NCBI RefSeq assembly: GCF_030272615.1
Contig: NC_081406.1
Span: 144,391,041-144,455,040 of the forward strand
Direction: 5' to 3'
From: Cryptomeria japonica
Taxonomy: Eukaryota > Streptophyta > Pinopsida > Cupressales > Cupressaceae
DNA length: 64,000 bases
Below are positions 22,684-36,109 of the stretch, one piece after another (within the stretch, counting starts at the first letter, position 1; every line of letters starts with the position of its first letter). Under the pieces are notes generated by a model, which was not told the origin of the DNA, ran no database searches, and saw only the letters and a program-made list of their open reading frames with translations. The translations under genes were made by a program, and so were the position numbers.

Positions 22684-23064
22684 TGTTGGAGTAATTGGGA
22701 TAATTATCTTATTATTTTATTAATTAGGTCCTTTAATTACTTTTTCACTTAAGCTAATTTTAGGTGCTTTTGGCTTTTATTTAATTAGGCTAATAATAGC
22801 TTAAGTTGTCTCATTCATTATGATTGTGACACTTGGTGCATGCTAATTTAATCTAGCCTTTAGTGTTTGCATCTAGGATTTCATTCATCCTTTCATAAGG
22901 ATTCATTCATTCATTGTAATTGTATCTCCAATATTATTTGTATAATAATATAGAATTATCAATTTATTATTGACCATATTATCTTTATTTGGTCTCTTTT
23001 GTATGACATGTGCTTTGATTGCAGATGATTCTTGGCTCCTATGGTTGTATCATCAACTTCTACA
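22684..23064 (+). repeat. 5' LTR of the second non-autonomous element
   Basis: Starts TGTTGGAGTAATTGG and ends CATCAACTTCTACA next to the primer-binding site TGGTATCAAGGC at 23065. The partner is 30367-30724. Confidence 0.8.
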
Positions 23065-24758
23065 TGGTATCAAGGCAAATTTGTCAAGTTTGAGGGATCC
23101 AACCTTGACTAATTTTTCTATGCACATAGGGCTCAAATAGAGGTTGACATCACGTCCGCAACATCCTAAAACCCTAAGATTGACTATTATTTCATCAAAA
23201 TACAAACCATTGAAATTTTGGATCAATTTGGATGAGGGCATGAAGATTAAGGTAAATTTTGGGGGTAGCTAAAAAATATGGCACTTTGGAGTGAAATGGA
23301 GGTCACCATCGCATTCAAAGGGCTCAAAAACCCTAAGATTGCTTGTCAAATTGCTAAAAACAGTGCAATTGAAGTTTTTAAATTTTTTTTACTTACCACA
23401 TAAATAATTTGTATTGTACCGTATGGACTTGTATCAGGGGTGACCCATAATTCCAAATTGCAGGTCACAATATTTTTTCTACATTGCATTTTTTGTTTCA
23501 AAAATTGATTGAAATTAATGGGGGTGCATTCTTTTAAAAGGAGCCAAAAAAAGTTGTTTTAAAAGGTCAAAACAAACTTTGGTACAATTTGTACTTCTTA
23601 TGAGTAGATACACCTAAGGTTGCATGCCTGCACAATACTCCTGCACAGACATCAACAATTTCTCATCACTCTTTGGCAGTATTGATTGTATTTGGGGGTC
23701 CTTTAAATTTAATATTGGTTCCTAAATTTGGCAAAGAGGAGAATCTTTTGTAGCATATTTCGACCTTGTAGGGAATATTTTGGCAAAAAAATTTCGGTAG
23801 GAGGGGATTTTTTTTCGATGAACCAAGGGGAATATTTAAATGATATTCTATTGATGTTAGCAGTACGAATATCTTGCATGCACCCTTCAAGCTTAGCTTG
23901 CCCTAAAAACCCACCTTTGGTTTTTTGCTCATAACTTGAGCATACAAGCTCAAAATTACGCAAATCATATATCATCAGAAAGTTGCTTCCGACATCGGTC
24001 CAAATATGTAGGTGGATTTGTCAAATTCTACACCAATTTTGTGTACTAGGCCTCCAAAGTTAGCCTTCAATTTTTAGCTTCTAGGTCCATAACTTGCACA
24101 TCTAGACTCCATTTTTCAAAAACCAGAGATCATTAGAAAACTCTCAAAGTCTTCTATCTAGATCTCAAGTCTTTTTTTCTAGATTTTACCCTAGCCATAT
24201 CTTATCCAGATTTTTGTGTTTTTAGTATTTGGTCAATTACTTGGATGTTTTGGCATTTGGGATGGATTTGTTTGTTGGAGAGGGTTGTATTTGATGTGAT
24301 TTACATGTGTTGAGAGCTTTGAGGTCTAATTATTTCATTTGAGGAGGTAACATGGGTTTTTTTGTCCATCCTTCTATTATTCATCTAGCAAAAGGCAATG
24401 AGTCTCGACATCATGGCATCCTGATACATCTTGGGCGGCTAGATAGTTTTCCTTATTTGTGTGAACTCATACCTGAACCAATAACTCCAAGAGGTAGATA
24501 AGCTTAGGGTAATATCATAGACCATGTTGTAGGTGTAATTTGTTGTAGAGTTGATTATAACACTATGTGTGCTATATTGGACCTCGAGTGTCCTCGCACA
24601 CTTTGGACCCAACTTTGGGAGATGCATGGAGACACTAATATCTCTCCATTCCCATAGTATCCTATAGAAAATTGTTTGCTTCCCCTTGCATATAACAATT
24701 TCATACCCTTTGATGATGATACTTTAGAAGAGCTTGAGTATATCAAACGTTTTGCATG
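23065..24758 (+). other. Interior of the second non-autonomous element, left part
   Basis: Begins with the primer-binding site TGGTATCAAGGC (23065-23076). Non-coding, with the repeated motif at 23927-24000 and 24085-24160. A GTATTTGATGTGATTTACAT block near 24290 recurs near 29815 in the right part. Confidence 0.55.
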
Positions 24759-27700
24759 TGTAATGCCCGCCAAAATACCCTAGAGAAATAATCCAACATC
24801 TACTAACAAATGGAGATGATTTTTTTTTTAAAACATCCATTACACTATGTTACCATTAACATACATCAATGTAACATCTACTAATTCCATGATCACATAA
24901 AACTATATGTATAAAACCATAGATCTATATTACGCAAGCGGATTAATTCTTTCTAAACATCAACATATCTCCAAATATATATTCTTGCAACACATCCATT
25001 CCCTAGGGTATCTTAACGTCACCACTTGACATCACTCTAACACAACACTTATCTATCTAGATGATCATAGTCTAATATCCTCTAGCCATTTACTTTTCAT
25101 GCATCTAGAATTAACATTATCGCATATACATAATTCATTCACATGGTAATCTCCATAAAAGCATTTAGAAGCCATTTAGCATCAATAATCTCCTAATTAC
25201 TCAAAATGAATCAATGCAACTATTCCATTCTTTCTAGCATTTATCCTAAATCATGATATTACACAAATCCATTACATATTCACAAATGCAACTTCAATAC
25301 ATATAAATTATTCCATTTCATTTCCACATAGATCCCACAAACTCATATTACATAATGAATATCGGATACATCGAGGAACTCTTCTCCTAATCACAACATC
25401 AAGTCCTATTATAATGTCATTTACAATTACATATAGATTCATATTATAAGATGCATAATCTCTTTACATATACAAGTCATCATGATACAATGTCTTCTTT
25501 CCCAAGTACATAGAAATCAGCTTTGAAGAATAATCACATGAAGAATCCAAGAATCCAATGCACACACACTAACATTCAGGAAGAGGAATATCTTAATGGA
25601 AGAAGGCATCAACCACCCGACCATGTGGAACCAAATAGGAACCACCCCCTGTGCTAGGAGATGACAAAGGTTCCAACTCACACTCAAGACCTAAGATGAC
25701 ACCTTACAACCAAAGGATACAACAAGACACCACAAGACTTCAACAAGAGAACAATAACCAATACAACACATGGCTGAAATCAACAATAAACCCTCACTTT
25801 GATAGACATGTGGAACCATCTCAACCTTGGAGCCATTCAAGGGAGATTGGTTTACCACTCCAATAGTCTTCCCAAGCTCATCTTGAGTATCCCTCAAGGG
25901 CGATGGGGTGGGGCCAAACCAATTATTATCTTGTTTAGTGAATTCCTAAAATACCCAAACCCACTAATCAATTATTAATATTATCACTTGCAATTACAAG
26001 AAAATTCTCCATGTGGTTCCATCAAGTCTAGACCCCCTCCTATAGGCCTAATGCTCAAGACCTTGGTCCACACATGCAAGAGACCACTCTCCCTACCATG
26101 GACCAAAACCATAGGGTAGAAATACATATCCAAAGAGCATAAAACATCATCATGAAGGCCCAAAAGTGATACAAGAACAATCACAACAAACTGAGTACAA
26201 ACTAAACAAAGAGGACTCATAAACCATACTTGTAGAAGAAGCCTTCATCAAATCATCACAAAGGAAAATCCAATCATGAATGCAATCCATAAAAGATATC
26301 AAATCACATCAAATCCTCAACAGTGAGGCATAACACATCCCACTGGAGCTATAAGATTAATCCCTCAATAGCGAGGCATTCTCCCTCTCGTCAAAGCAAC
26401 ATATCACATGTGAAACACCTCAACGATAAGGCATGATTCCTCTTATTGAAGCACAAGAAACAATATGAAGGATCAAAACACATCAAATGTAACTTTGAGA
26501 ATGACAACACATATTGCACATGCCTCTGGAGTATGGACACAATCCCCAAAACCCTTAAAATAGGCTAAAAATTGACTTTTTGAAACCCCTGAGACAGTTC
26601 AGCACCCCTGGTTCCCAAATTAGCATCCTTGGTATGTATGGTAGCATTCTTGGTACTTAGCATGGCACTTCTGGTTCATACCATAGTGTTTCTGGTTCAT
26701 ACCATAGCGTTTCTAGTCCATAGGCTTGCATTTGCAGTTTCAAAACCTTAGCACCCTTGGTACATTGCATGGCGCCCCTGGTATGTTCCATAGCGCCCCT
26801 GGTAGGTTTCATAGCATTTTTGGAGAAAGAGCAGAAAAAACACCAAACAGTGACACCGGGCTTAGGAACTAGCATAGATGGACTAAGGAGTAAAAAACAG
26901 CCCACATACAATGTACAAAAGGTCTATAAGATCCAATTGTGACAAGGACAACCAAAAACATCAACCACAAACTCACTGGCAAAAGTTGCATAGGGATATT
27001 CATCTCCCACAACATGCATAAACTAACCCATAAGAAGCATAAACACCAAGGAAGAGAGAAAACAAAGTTGCAATTTACATTAGGAGATCGATACAAGGCT
27101 TGCAGTGTTTCATTGCATCTTCTGCATACACTTGGAAGAGTCTGCACATCCACATGTGCTAACTCAGAGAGTTGCAGAGAACTCCCGACAAACACACAAA
27201 GACTTAAACACCAAAAAGAGCTCAAACCGAAGAAAGTTTCAAGCATACATCTCAAGGGATAAATGAGTCCAATCTTAGACCAATTTAATCAAACACAAGA
27301 GCTAAAACATATTCAGACAGTGATGTGTTTCTAGCAAATCAATTTCCAAAAAACTAAAAAGAAACTCGAAATGCAACTTCCTTCCCCAATCAAATCCTTT
27401 CAACTAGCAAATAACTTTTGCAAATCCCAATTCCAATTCCCCAAACAATCTTTTCAAAACACAACAAACAATTCTTTCCGAATCAAAATGTTGAGTGCAG
27501 GAAAATGAAGCCAACCTGGAAAATGAAGAAGTAAAGTGAAATCTGAAGGCACAATCCAAAATCCAACAAAAGTCCTTCGACAACCAAATTCAAAACCAAA
27601 TGCAAGATCTCCAAAACCAAAATCTTCAAGCTCCCAAATGTTTCCAACAACCGTGAATGCACATGAAGCCGAATAAATACAAAAAATTAAACTCAAAACC

Positions 27701-29095
27701 ATCACACAAGTCGACCAATAAAAATATTCCATAAACCATATATTATACCTAACTTGTATAGTTTCGAGGCATATATTATTTTCCCAATATAATTTACCTC
27801 CCAAATAAAAATCAACCAGTCATACGCAAGGGTAGGTAAACTATATTACATATGCTATTACCGACAATATAAAATTTATATAAACACATTTAAATAAAAG
27901 TTCATTACCCAATAATATCCATTAAATAAATTAAATGAATAAGGCCTTAAAATAGGACCCTTAATTAAAATATAGAATCAAATCACAAGTAACAATAAAT
28001 AATTTTATAAAGCCAATAAATCAAAACCAAAAATAATAATAAATTAAATATAGCAAAACAACAATAAATAAATAAATAAAACATTCATCAATGAAACAAC
28101 ATAAATAAATAATAAATCAAATAATAGATAAATCATTAATTAATTAATTAAATAAATAAACCATTAAAATAATTCAATCTCATCAATAATCCATTTAAAT
28201 CAATAAATAGATAGATGATTAATAATTCAAATATACAAAATAGTTAAATAAATCAATAAACTGATTAAATTAATCCTAACTGGTTTAAATAAAATCTCAC
28301 AATGAAATCATCATCCAAAAATAATCAAATAAATATCTATAATCAAATAATTAGACAATAATCACATTATCTAAATAAATAAGCATAGACCCAATCATCT
28401 TACGCTAAGGGGTCAAACATAACACAAGACTCTAACCTCAACTTGCGTCGTGGCGCAATCGACAAGGTACACAACTTAGACCTAGAGTGTGTGAAGGAAA
28501 CCATGTCATCTCCGACAAATTGCCATTGGGATAAAGACATGCTCAGACCTGTGAAGCCAAGTGGAGTCGATGTCTGGTATTTTCAAACCTGCATCAAAGA
28601 CCAACACAACATATACGATACATATACATCATAATAACATACAAGTTATAGAGAATCGCGACATATCCCACTCGCAATGAGTGATATGGCATCGTCTCTA
28701 CTCCCGAAGACAATCACACAATATAATATCAAAATATCGCATAGAATCATCATCATGAAACAGGGTTAGTATCCTCATAAATCATATACTCAACATAAGC
28801 AATGATCACATATAAATCCTTTCATCAAGGTGATACTATGTACCATCATCCATAAGAATCATCAAAATGCCACATATCATATAATAAGTCTCACATCGTC
28901 AATCACATAAATCCCAAAACATGATGAATTATATCGACTAATCATAAATCCACATAAGTCCATCATAAGTCCTAACATCAATAATATCATCTAAGATAGA
29001 AAAAGAGTCATAAATAACCATCCAAATATCCATCATAAGTCTAAACAAGCCTATCAGAACGCAAATCAAAATGCAAGTCTAGGAGGGACACTACA
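24759..29095. mobile_element. Solo-LTR-like 4.3-kb insertion
   Basis: The ends are short inverted repeats: TGTAATGCCCGCC at the left and GGAGGGACACTACA at the right, i.e. TGTARTGYCC when read inward from either side. Flanks GCATG (24754-24758) and ACATG (29096-29100) are a 5-bp duplication with one transition. No second internal LTR copy, primer-binding site or pol domain is seen, so it is read as a single long LTR left by recombination. It includes A/T-rich AAATAAAT tracts (about 27950-28260) and gcaccnctggt-like repeats near 26590-26820. The terminal style fits a long-LTR Gypsy family, which is inference. Confidence 0.65.
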
Positions 29096-30366
29096 ACATG
29101 TTTCAATGGATCAAAGCTCTATCTTCATGTTCCTACTCCTCACATTGAGATCTCATCTCAATCATCTTCATCTTATGTTGTTCCTAATCAAATTGACACT
29201 GGCTCATGCATAGCCCCCATTGATTTAGTGCAATAGGACATTGTTTTTCCAGACATGGCTACTTGGGATTTATATCTTACATACATATATCATCATTATT
29301 TGTGGACTCTTATGTTGCAAGTTTGGAGGATTATTTCTAGGAGATTCATCTCCTCTTTGTTGATAGTTAGATCAATGTTGTTAGCTTATCTTCATTGCCC
29401 ATGGAGCTTGTTCTTCATCAGTTTTTGTAGAGTCTTGATTTGTTACCTCCTACATTGATTGGACATGTACCTAATCGGTTTGTGTCATCATCATCTTTCA
29501 TGGATATAACAACATTTGAGCAATTTCTAGAGACACACATAATTTGGATTTGGTTCCCTACTTCTTCCAGTTTATGGAAGTGGCTTCTCATATCTCCAAT
29601 AGATTTGTTTCTTTCTAAGGGGAAAATTGTTGTTTGTAGGCAATGTATCGTGTTCTGTCTTCATGCGTTCATCATTGGCACAAGAGCTACTTCTTCATTG
29701 GGGATATTCATTGTACTATTGTGACAGAAGCAGTCCTTAACAGGTCACGTTGAGTCCTTTCCTTCTTTAACTAGTATAGTTATTTCATTTTCTCTCTTTT
29801 GGAGAGAAGTGTATTTGATGTGTTTTACACGTGCTGAAAGTTTTGGGGTTTGATTATTTCATTTGATTTTTAGGGTTTGTTATAATCATTGGTCAAAATA
29901 ATTGTAGAAGTTGATGATACAAGCACAAAAACCAAGAATCATTTGCAAGCAAAATACCTATCACACAAAAGAGACTAGCCAAAGATAATATTCTCTATAA
30001 CAACCTGAGAATCTTGCAATCTTTTCTTTTGAGGAATATCACATATTTTTATTTGCTACTCTCATTTGTGGAAAGTGTTCTAGTTTGTTGTTTGATCTTG
30101 CAAGCTTGTGATGCAAACTTTTGCGTTACAAAATTCAACATTCTTTCCTTCTTTCACTCGTATAGTTATTGTATTTTCTCTCTTTTGGAGAAGAGTTTTC
30201 TCCCATTAGGTTTTTCTCTATTTCTCTATTTGCGAGAGTTGCATTGCTTTACATTGGTTTGTACACGAGAACCTTATTAGGCCTTGTTGTCGGGACTCAT
30301 TCATGCATGTATTTTGCATTCATGTTTAACTTTTTAAATACTCCATAAGTTTATCTCAAGGAGGGG
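29096..30366 (+). other. Interior of the second non-autonomous element, right part
   Basis: No supported coding region. A CTTTCCTTCTTT, ACTNGTATAGTTATT and TTTTCTCTCTTTTGGAGA block occurs twice (about 29757-29815 and 30143-30197), an internal duplication. It ends with the polypurine stretch before the LTR at 30367. Confidence 0.5.
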
Positions 30367-30724
30367 TGTTAGAATAATTAAGACAATTATCTAATTATTT
30401 TATTAATTAGGTCCTTTAATTAATTTTTCACTTAGATAAAATTAGGTGTTTTTTTCTTTTATTTAATTAGGCTTATAATAGCTTTAGTTGTCTCATTCAT
30501 TATAATTGTGACATTTGACTCATGCTAATTCAATTTAGCCTTTAGGGTTGGCATCTAGGGTTTCATCTATTCATTGTAATTGTATCTCCAATATTATTTG
30601 TGCAATAATACATAATCATTAGGTTGTTATTGAGCATATTATCTTTGCTTGGCCTCTTTTGTGTGATAGGGGTTTTGTTTGTAGACGATCCTTGGCTCCT
30701 ATTGTTGTATCATCAACTTTAATA
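30367..30724 (+). repeat. 3' LTR of the second non-autonomous element
   Basis: Starts TGTTAGAATAATTAAG after CTCAAGGAGGGG and ends near CATCAACTTTAATA. More diverged from its partner than the LTR pair at 14757/16800, suggesting an older insertion. Confidence 0.75.
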
Positions 30725-31160
30725 GATGTTTTAACTAATTATTAAAACAAATTTTGTGGACCAATTACAATTTAGTATATTTTGTATTTTGTAATAGATT
30801 TCACAATTTTTATAGTCTAAATGTAATATTTTTAAGTGTATAGTTTGTAAAAATCATTCTTTTATCATATGATTAGCTAAAGTTCATTTTGGTCTTGTAC
30901 ATGAAATTTTCAGAATTTAAAACATGAACAATTTTATTTAGAGCTTCTTTAGCCATGTTGCATCATTCACACAACTTCATTTGTGGGTCTATTGTTTGGT
31001 TAAAAAATATTTTACCATTTAATTGTGGCTTTTTTTATCCCCTTGCATTTTTAAATAGTCCTCGTTATTTTTCGTAAAAACAAAGATCCATTCCTACTTT
31101 TAATTTTTTATATATTTTAAATCTTCTAACAAGGTTGAAGGTAGCACCCCTCGTGGGGTC

Positions 31161-31290
31161 TGAGGGAGAGAGAGAGAGAGATGTAGAAAGAAAGGTCTAG
31201 ATATTGGGGGAGAGAGGAGAGAGTGAGACAGAGCATGATAGAGGGGATAGAAGGAGAGTGATAAAGAGATAGATAGGTCTAAATGAGATA
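31161..31290. repeat. GA-rich microsatellite region
   Basis: GAGGGAGAGAGAGAGAGAG at the left end is followed by degenerate purine-rich GAGA sequence. The open frame on the minus strand is a by-product (Leu/Ser-rich). Confidence 0.8.
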
Positions 31291-33596
31291 GAGTGAGAGA
31301 ATGTTGATAAGAGCCAATTGATAACTCAAATTTGATCGAGTCTAAGATTTTATAAGATCTTCTAAAACCTAGAATTTGCATTATAACTCCTAGAGATCTG
31401 AAAAGTCAGGAAAGGAAAAAAACATATTGAAATGTAACTTATACTTAAATGTTATATTTCATGCATATATTTTGATGAAGAGAATGAGACTAACTTGATG
31501 AAGAAAAAAATTACATAATTTTTTGATGCGGCTAGGCCTCTTTTTTTATGCAGCTGAGTAACTGAGTGAGTTTATGGGCGAGTTTACACGACAAGCCAAA
31601 AAATCACAAGTTTTTTTTGCAACTTGACAAGTAATCAACGAGTGGTCCATCTATGTGCATGTTGCTTATGTTATGATTGCAAGACACAAATCCAATATTG
31701 CATGTTAAATAGATTTATTTGGCAAGATGTAAGCCTAACCTTAATTTGTTGTAATTGTAATTTTAAGACAAATTTTAAGACAAATTTTAAGGCAAATTAG
31801 AAAGGGGACATTACATTGAATATTTATTGATTAACATTCACATTTGCAAATAGATAACATTAATAATATTCCAAATGTAATACTTAAAAGTTGGCATCTC
31901 TAGAGCATTTGCACAACTCGTCTATCTTCACTATTTACACATTTTGGTGGTTGACCTAAGTGACCACACATCCTCTTGCAACATACTGATCATCCTTCTA
32001 ATGTATTTTTAATTACCATGAGTCTGAGACATCAAGTAAGGCAGAGAACACAGAAACAAATCAAAGGTATCAAAAATAAAATAAAATGGGAGCATGCAAA
32101 CTACTTGAGCATTTCCAAACATACATAGACATTTCTATAATCATGGATCTAACCTGGATCTACGTCTACCCTCCACAATGCAAACAAAATTTTCTAGGTC
32201 CAAAGGCAGCCATAATTAAGCACCATCGCAAACCTTATGTTCTTCATTGGGCCTAAACTAAGTACCTTATCCTCTTTGTATTTGATTTCCTGAAATAAAG
32301 TTTAGTTGTCAATTAACTCCCACAGTTCTCATTTATTAATCTGGGTTAATTTATGCTTGCGTGTGTATTTTATTGGATAGGGCTAGAATAAGCACGAGTA
32401 AAGTGTATTTTCCTTGACAAAGATGTGTACGGTATTTATATGTCAAAATTGACACATAAGTACAAGCTAGTGCATTTAAAACACGGATAAAACTTAAATT
32501 TATGTGCTTGCTCTTTAGAGTAGTTTGTATTTATAAAGGATGCATCCTCTAAATTGTGGAGTTGCCTCATTGATACCCTGGCTTTAGTTGGTTTTTGCTT
32601 ACTTGTAAGTATACTTTCAATGCCTTTTGAATTGCTTTGTCATTCTGGTCTTTTGCTTGTTATCTGTTTGACAAAACGCTTGGATTGACAAAATGCATCT
32701 AATGGTAAATGTACTTCAGTTGGCAACAACACATACAAAATCAATCCGTAAAATATGTTGAAGCTGGCAGTATAAAAAAAACTCAAAAAAATATGGGTAG
32801 TGTAGAGTTGTCGAAATTGTTATTGAGAATCACATTATATTTCCAATTGCTTCAGAAACTCTGCATCCTATAAATTTTTCTTTAGTTTCTTGGACCTGTA
32901 CCACTTAGCAAGAAGATCAGGTCCTCATGAAGGGGTTCTACTTATTAAGATAAAGATACCGATTAATCTGTTTGAGCTGATGTACAAAATTCTCAATCTA
33001 TTCAATTCCATATAAACATCCCAAATAAATGAAACAAAGGCTGCACAATAGAATTCCAGCTTAATGGATGCATTGATTTTTGTTCTAATTCGGGCACTCT
33101 AAATTAAAGCAGAGCACCTTTTGCCTGTTCATTATCTAAACAGTGAAATTTTTTGCAGGAATATCAGTTCATTTATATAGAATTTCAGGAAATTAATTTC
33201 TGTCAATATAAGTTGACTCTTTCTAGAAAATCGAGTTGCTGAATAATAATATCTAGTTCAATCACAACTTACCAAAACACACTCAAAAGACCACCACTCA
33301 CCTTTTCTCCCTGTTATGATATCATGTTTTTAAACTGTTCTGGGTCTGGTAAAGGTTTTTAAGATATTATCATATTACTAACAATTCTCTATACAATTCT
33401 CTATCTTATATGGGGTATAATTTCTGTTAAAATTATGTATCAATTCAGAAAATCAACACTCACAGCAAGCATAGTATGTCATAATCAGCAAACATCACAC
33501 TTTGCTTCACTCCAATTCCAATGGGCATCTCATGTAAATGCAATTCGAATAAGATAACAGATCTTGAGTATCTAAAATAAAATGTTAGTTTGACAA

Positions 33597-33770
33597 ATCT
33601 TTTTTATTGAATAGGATTGTTGAAGGCTCAACTTGCAAAATGGATTTCAATGAACGCCACCTTTGAATGAATATCTAGAAGAATCAGATAGTTAATCTTG
33701 TTTATTGAATAAGATTGTTGCAGGCTGAACTTTCAAAATAGATTTTAATAAACGCCACCTTTCAATGTCA
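33597..33770. repeat. Tandem duplication, about 105-bp unit
   Basis: TTTATTGAATAGGATTGTTG, then AACGCCACCTTTGAATG, repeats about 105 bp on as TTTATTGAATAAGATTGTTG and AACGCCACCTTTCAATG. Confidence 0.75.
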
Positions 33771-34193
33771 AGATAATTCTCGCAGAGAAAAATAAATGAT
33801 ATTTTGGAATGTGCACTCTCGAGGCCACTGTAAAATGATTACATATGTTACAGACTTCAATTATGATTATGCTAGTGTATCATCAACAAATTAATACAGA
33901 AGATGCACAATTAAGTATTCTGAAGGTGCAACTCCAAAAAAGACAAACCTTCTTATGGCACTCAAATTGAATACCGATTTCATTGTATACACATTCAGTT
34001 ATAAGATGAAGATGCTTATCCTATAAGGAACATACCAACTTAAAATACTGCAAAAACCTTGCTCCCATCCTGAATGAAGGTTGCAATATACATCAGATAC
34101 TTCAATTTCTAATTGCATGTTCTTCAGATTATTTTCTGTGCATTGTCAGTAAACAAAGAAGCTCCTACCTTTCTTCTCATTATGAGACATACC

Positions 34194-34560
34194 TGATGCA
34201 GATTTAGGACATGGGCGGACATTTTCAAGTCGGATTCATTTTTTGAACTAGATCCTCTTTTTGGAAGAGACAACCTTGGAAACTGCAAGAAATGTGGGAA
34301 TATGAAATTATTCAGCCCTCTGGGCGTAGTGTACTTTACTGATACAGATTTAGGAGGTCATAAGCGGACATTTTCGAGTTTGGATTCCTATATTTCAGCT
34401 AGGACCTTCTTGTTGAAAGAGGCAGCCTTGAAAGCAGAAAACGTTGGGGGACATGAAATTCTTCATCCCTTCGGTTACAGGAGACTTTGATGATGCAAAT
34501 TTAAAACGACATTGACGGACATTTTTAAGTCCATATTTAGGAGTGACTACAAGGCGAAGA
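34194..34560. repeat. Three tandem units of about 148 bp
   Basis: Units start near 34194, 34340 and 34491 with GAT(G/A)CA(G/A)ATTTA, then CGGACATTTT(C/T)(A/G)AGT. The first two also share a CCTTGGAAACTGCA / CCTTGAAAGCAGAA block and ATGAAATT(A/C)TTCA. The third unit is partial. Confidence 0.75.
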
Positions 34561-34574
34561 TCCAAAATTAAGGT

Positions 34575-34775
34575 TTTATGTAGCTTCCAAGGCTACCTCT
34601 TCCAAAAAGAGGATCCTAGTTAAAAGAATTTCTGAGCAAAATAATCTGAAACTCCAACAGAGAGTGTGGTTACCGAGATTGAAGAGATTGAATCCCTGAG
34701 TGAACACGAATGGATGCCATTGACATATCAAATTTGAAAGAACGTGATCTGGCCCAGAAATGTCCGCCCTCACCT
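34575..34775. repeat. Inverted partial copy of the 34194 unit
   Basis: TCCAAGGCTACCTCTTCCAA and the following AAAGAGGATCCTAGTT at 34586-34621 are the inverse of the segment near 34245-34280. GAAATGTCCGCCC near 34757 inverts GGGCGGACATTTT near 34213. About 100 bp of unrelated sequence lies between the two matches. Confidence 0.65.
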
Positions 34776-35385
34776 GGTTTGAATTGTTCAAGCTGCTAGG
34801 GTTTCGATCTGGTATAGCTTAGTTTAGAATGCAGTTTTAGGGTTATGTTATATAGAGTTGAATGTATTGTATAGAAGTTTATGTTTTAGCCTAATCTTCC
34901 TATTTGTAGAGCATTTTAAAATTGTTATGTTTTATACTCTAGTTTGCAGACATTTTTATAGGTAGGTAGCGTATGCTGACTTAATCTATATCTTTGCTTA
35001 AATTTATGTTACTGTTAATTGTTTTATTGAGTTTAATTCAGTCATTTTAAATTTATGTTACTGTTAATTGTGTTAATTGTTTTATTGAGTTCAATTCGGT
35101 CATTTTATTTTTCCGGCGATTCTTATGGGCATCCTCTTTCTTTTTCTTTCTTTTTTCAAAACCCTTTTTCAAATAGTAAACATCCATACACATATCTTTA
35201 TCAACTAGTAAACATCTATACACCCATCCTTCCCTTATAATAGAGACCATGAATGGATGAAAATAGATAAATAGTTGTATTCAAAGTATAATTGTGTAAT
35301 TAGAAAAATAATTAATAGAATGTTCTAGACATAACTTTAATATAAATATATGTCTTGTAACTTCAATATAATTGTATGGAATTTA
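34776..35385. other. AT-rich DNA, no recognised gene
   Basis: Contains a short duplication AATTTATGTTACTGTTAATTG at about 35003 and 35049. A minus-strand AACCCTAGCAGCTTGAAC-CAG/GTGAGG string near 34765-34805 resembles a plant 5' leader with a splice donor, but no protein follows. Confidence 0.35.
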
Positions 35386-36109
35386 AAGAGTCTTTGATAT
35401 GTATATATATTTTTATCGGTAAAATATATATTTTTATTTAATTAAACTTAAAGTATTACAACTTCGAAGATAATGAACTATCAAAAAACTCCCAAAACAA
35501 GACATCCATGATTGCCATCACCACCCTCCCAAAAGCTGGAATTCAAAACCAGTAACTAGCACCCATGCATCCCCCCCCCCCAAATTTAAGAGTACGAAAA
35601 AACTTATTACATCTTGCCTGTCAAAAATTAGGCGTTTCAAACTGAAATTTAAAGTTCAACTGTAAAATTAACTGATAAAAAAGAGAGAAAATTGGCACCT
35701 ATGGGTACCGTGCCTGTAATGACCTATTCATGATTCCTCCTTCATGCCTCTTGCAGTTGAGGCACTCGATTCACCAGTCACCCAATTACGGCGAGAGTCT
35801 CCACTTTCAACATGTTGTCGCCTCCTTCTTCCTTCTGCCTTCTTGCTCGCTGCACCTCATCGGCTCGAAAAAACCACCCCACCATCCCATCCACCTTCTG
35901 CATCATATCCTGCCTGTTTAGCTAGTTTTGCGGATAGTCTCCTTGTTATCCGCCTCTTAGGGCTCACTATCTCCACTGCTCTCCTGCCACCCTCCTGCCT
36001 GATCACATCTTCTATGTCCATAATCTGGACGAAGATTAAAAGCCCTTCTCAGCCTCTCTACGCATCATCCTTGAACCGCAATTTAACTTCCTCATGTCAT
36101 CGAAGAAAA

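Larger units (their letters stand above)
22684..30724 (+). mobile_element. Second non-autonomous LTR element, split by a 4.3-kb insertion
   Basis: LTRs at 22684-23064 and 30367-30724 share TTTTATTAATTAGGTCCTTT, CTCATTCATTATRATTGTGA and CTTGGCTCCTATNGTTGTAT in order. A primer-binding site TGGTATCAAGGC begins at 23065 and a polypurine stretch precedes 30367. Flanks GTTGT (22679-22683) and GATGT (30725-30729) could be a diverged target duplication. No gag or pol is recognisable. The interior shares the CATAACTTG-type repeated motif and the CCTTGTTGTCGGGAC block with 14757-17179. Without the insertion at 24759-29095 it is about 3.7 kb. Confidence 0.75.
30725..34193. other. Long stretch without recognised genes
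   Basis: No domain, LTR or LINE trace is visible. It contains a GA-rich simple repeat (31161-31290), three about 13-16 bp units of AATTTTAAGACA near 31755-31800, and a duplication at 33597-33770. It could be unique intergenic DNA or very old repeats. Confidence 0.4.

Noticed and set aside
28445-28475. TGGCGCAATCGACAAGG, resembling a tRNA A box (possible SINE or tRNA)
   Set aside because: No B box, cloverleaf or 3' tail could be found nearby, so neither a tRNA nor a SINE is supported.
29255-29724. Aromatic-rich + strand frames
   Set aside because: They lie in the non-coding interior of the second non-autonomous LTR element, with no domain or counterpart in its relatives.
34765-34805. Minus-strand AACCCTAG leader with CAG/GTGAGG donor, as a host gene first exon
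   Set aside because: No downstream coding exon or acceptor with family resemblance could be identified in the following kilobases.
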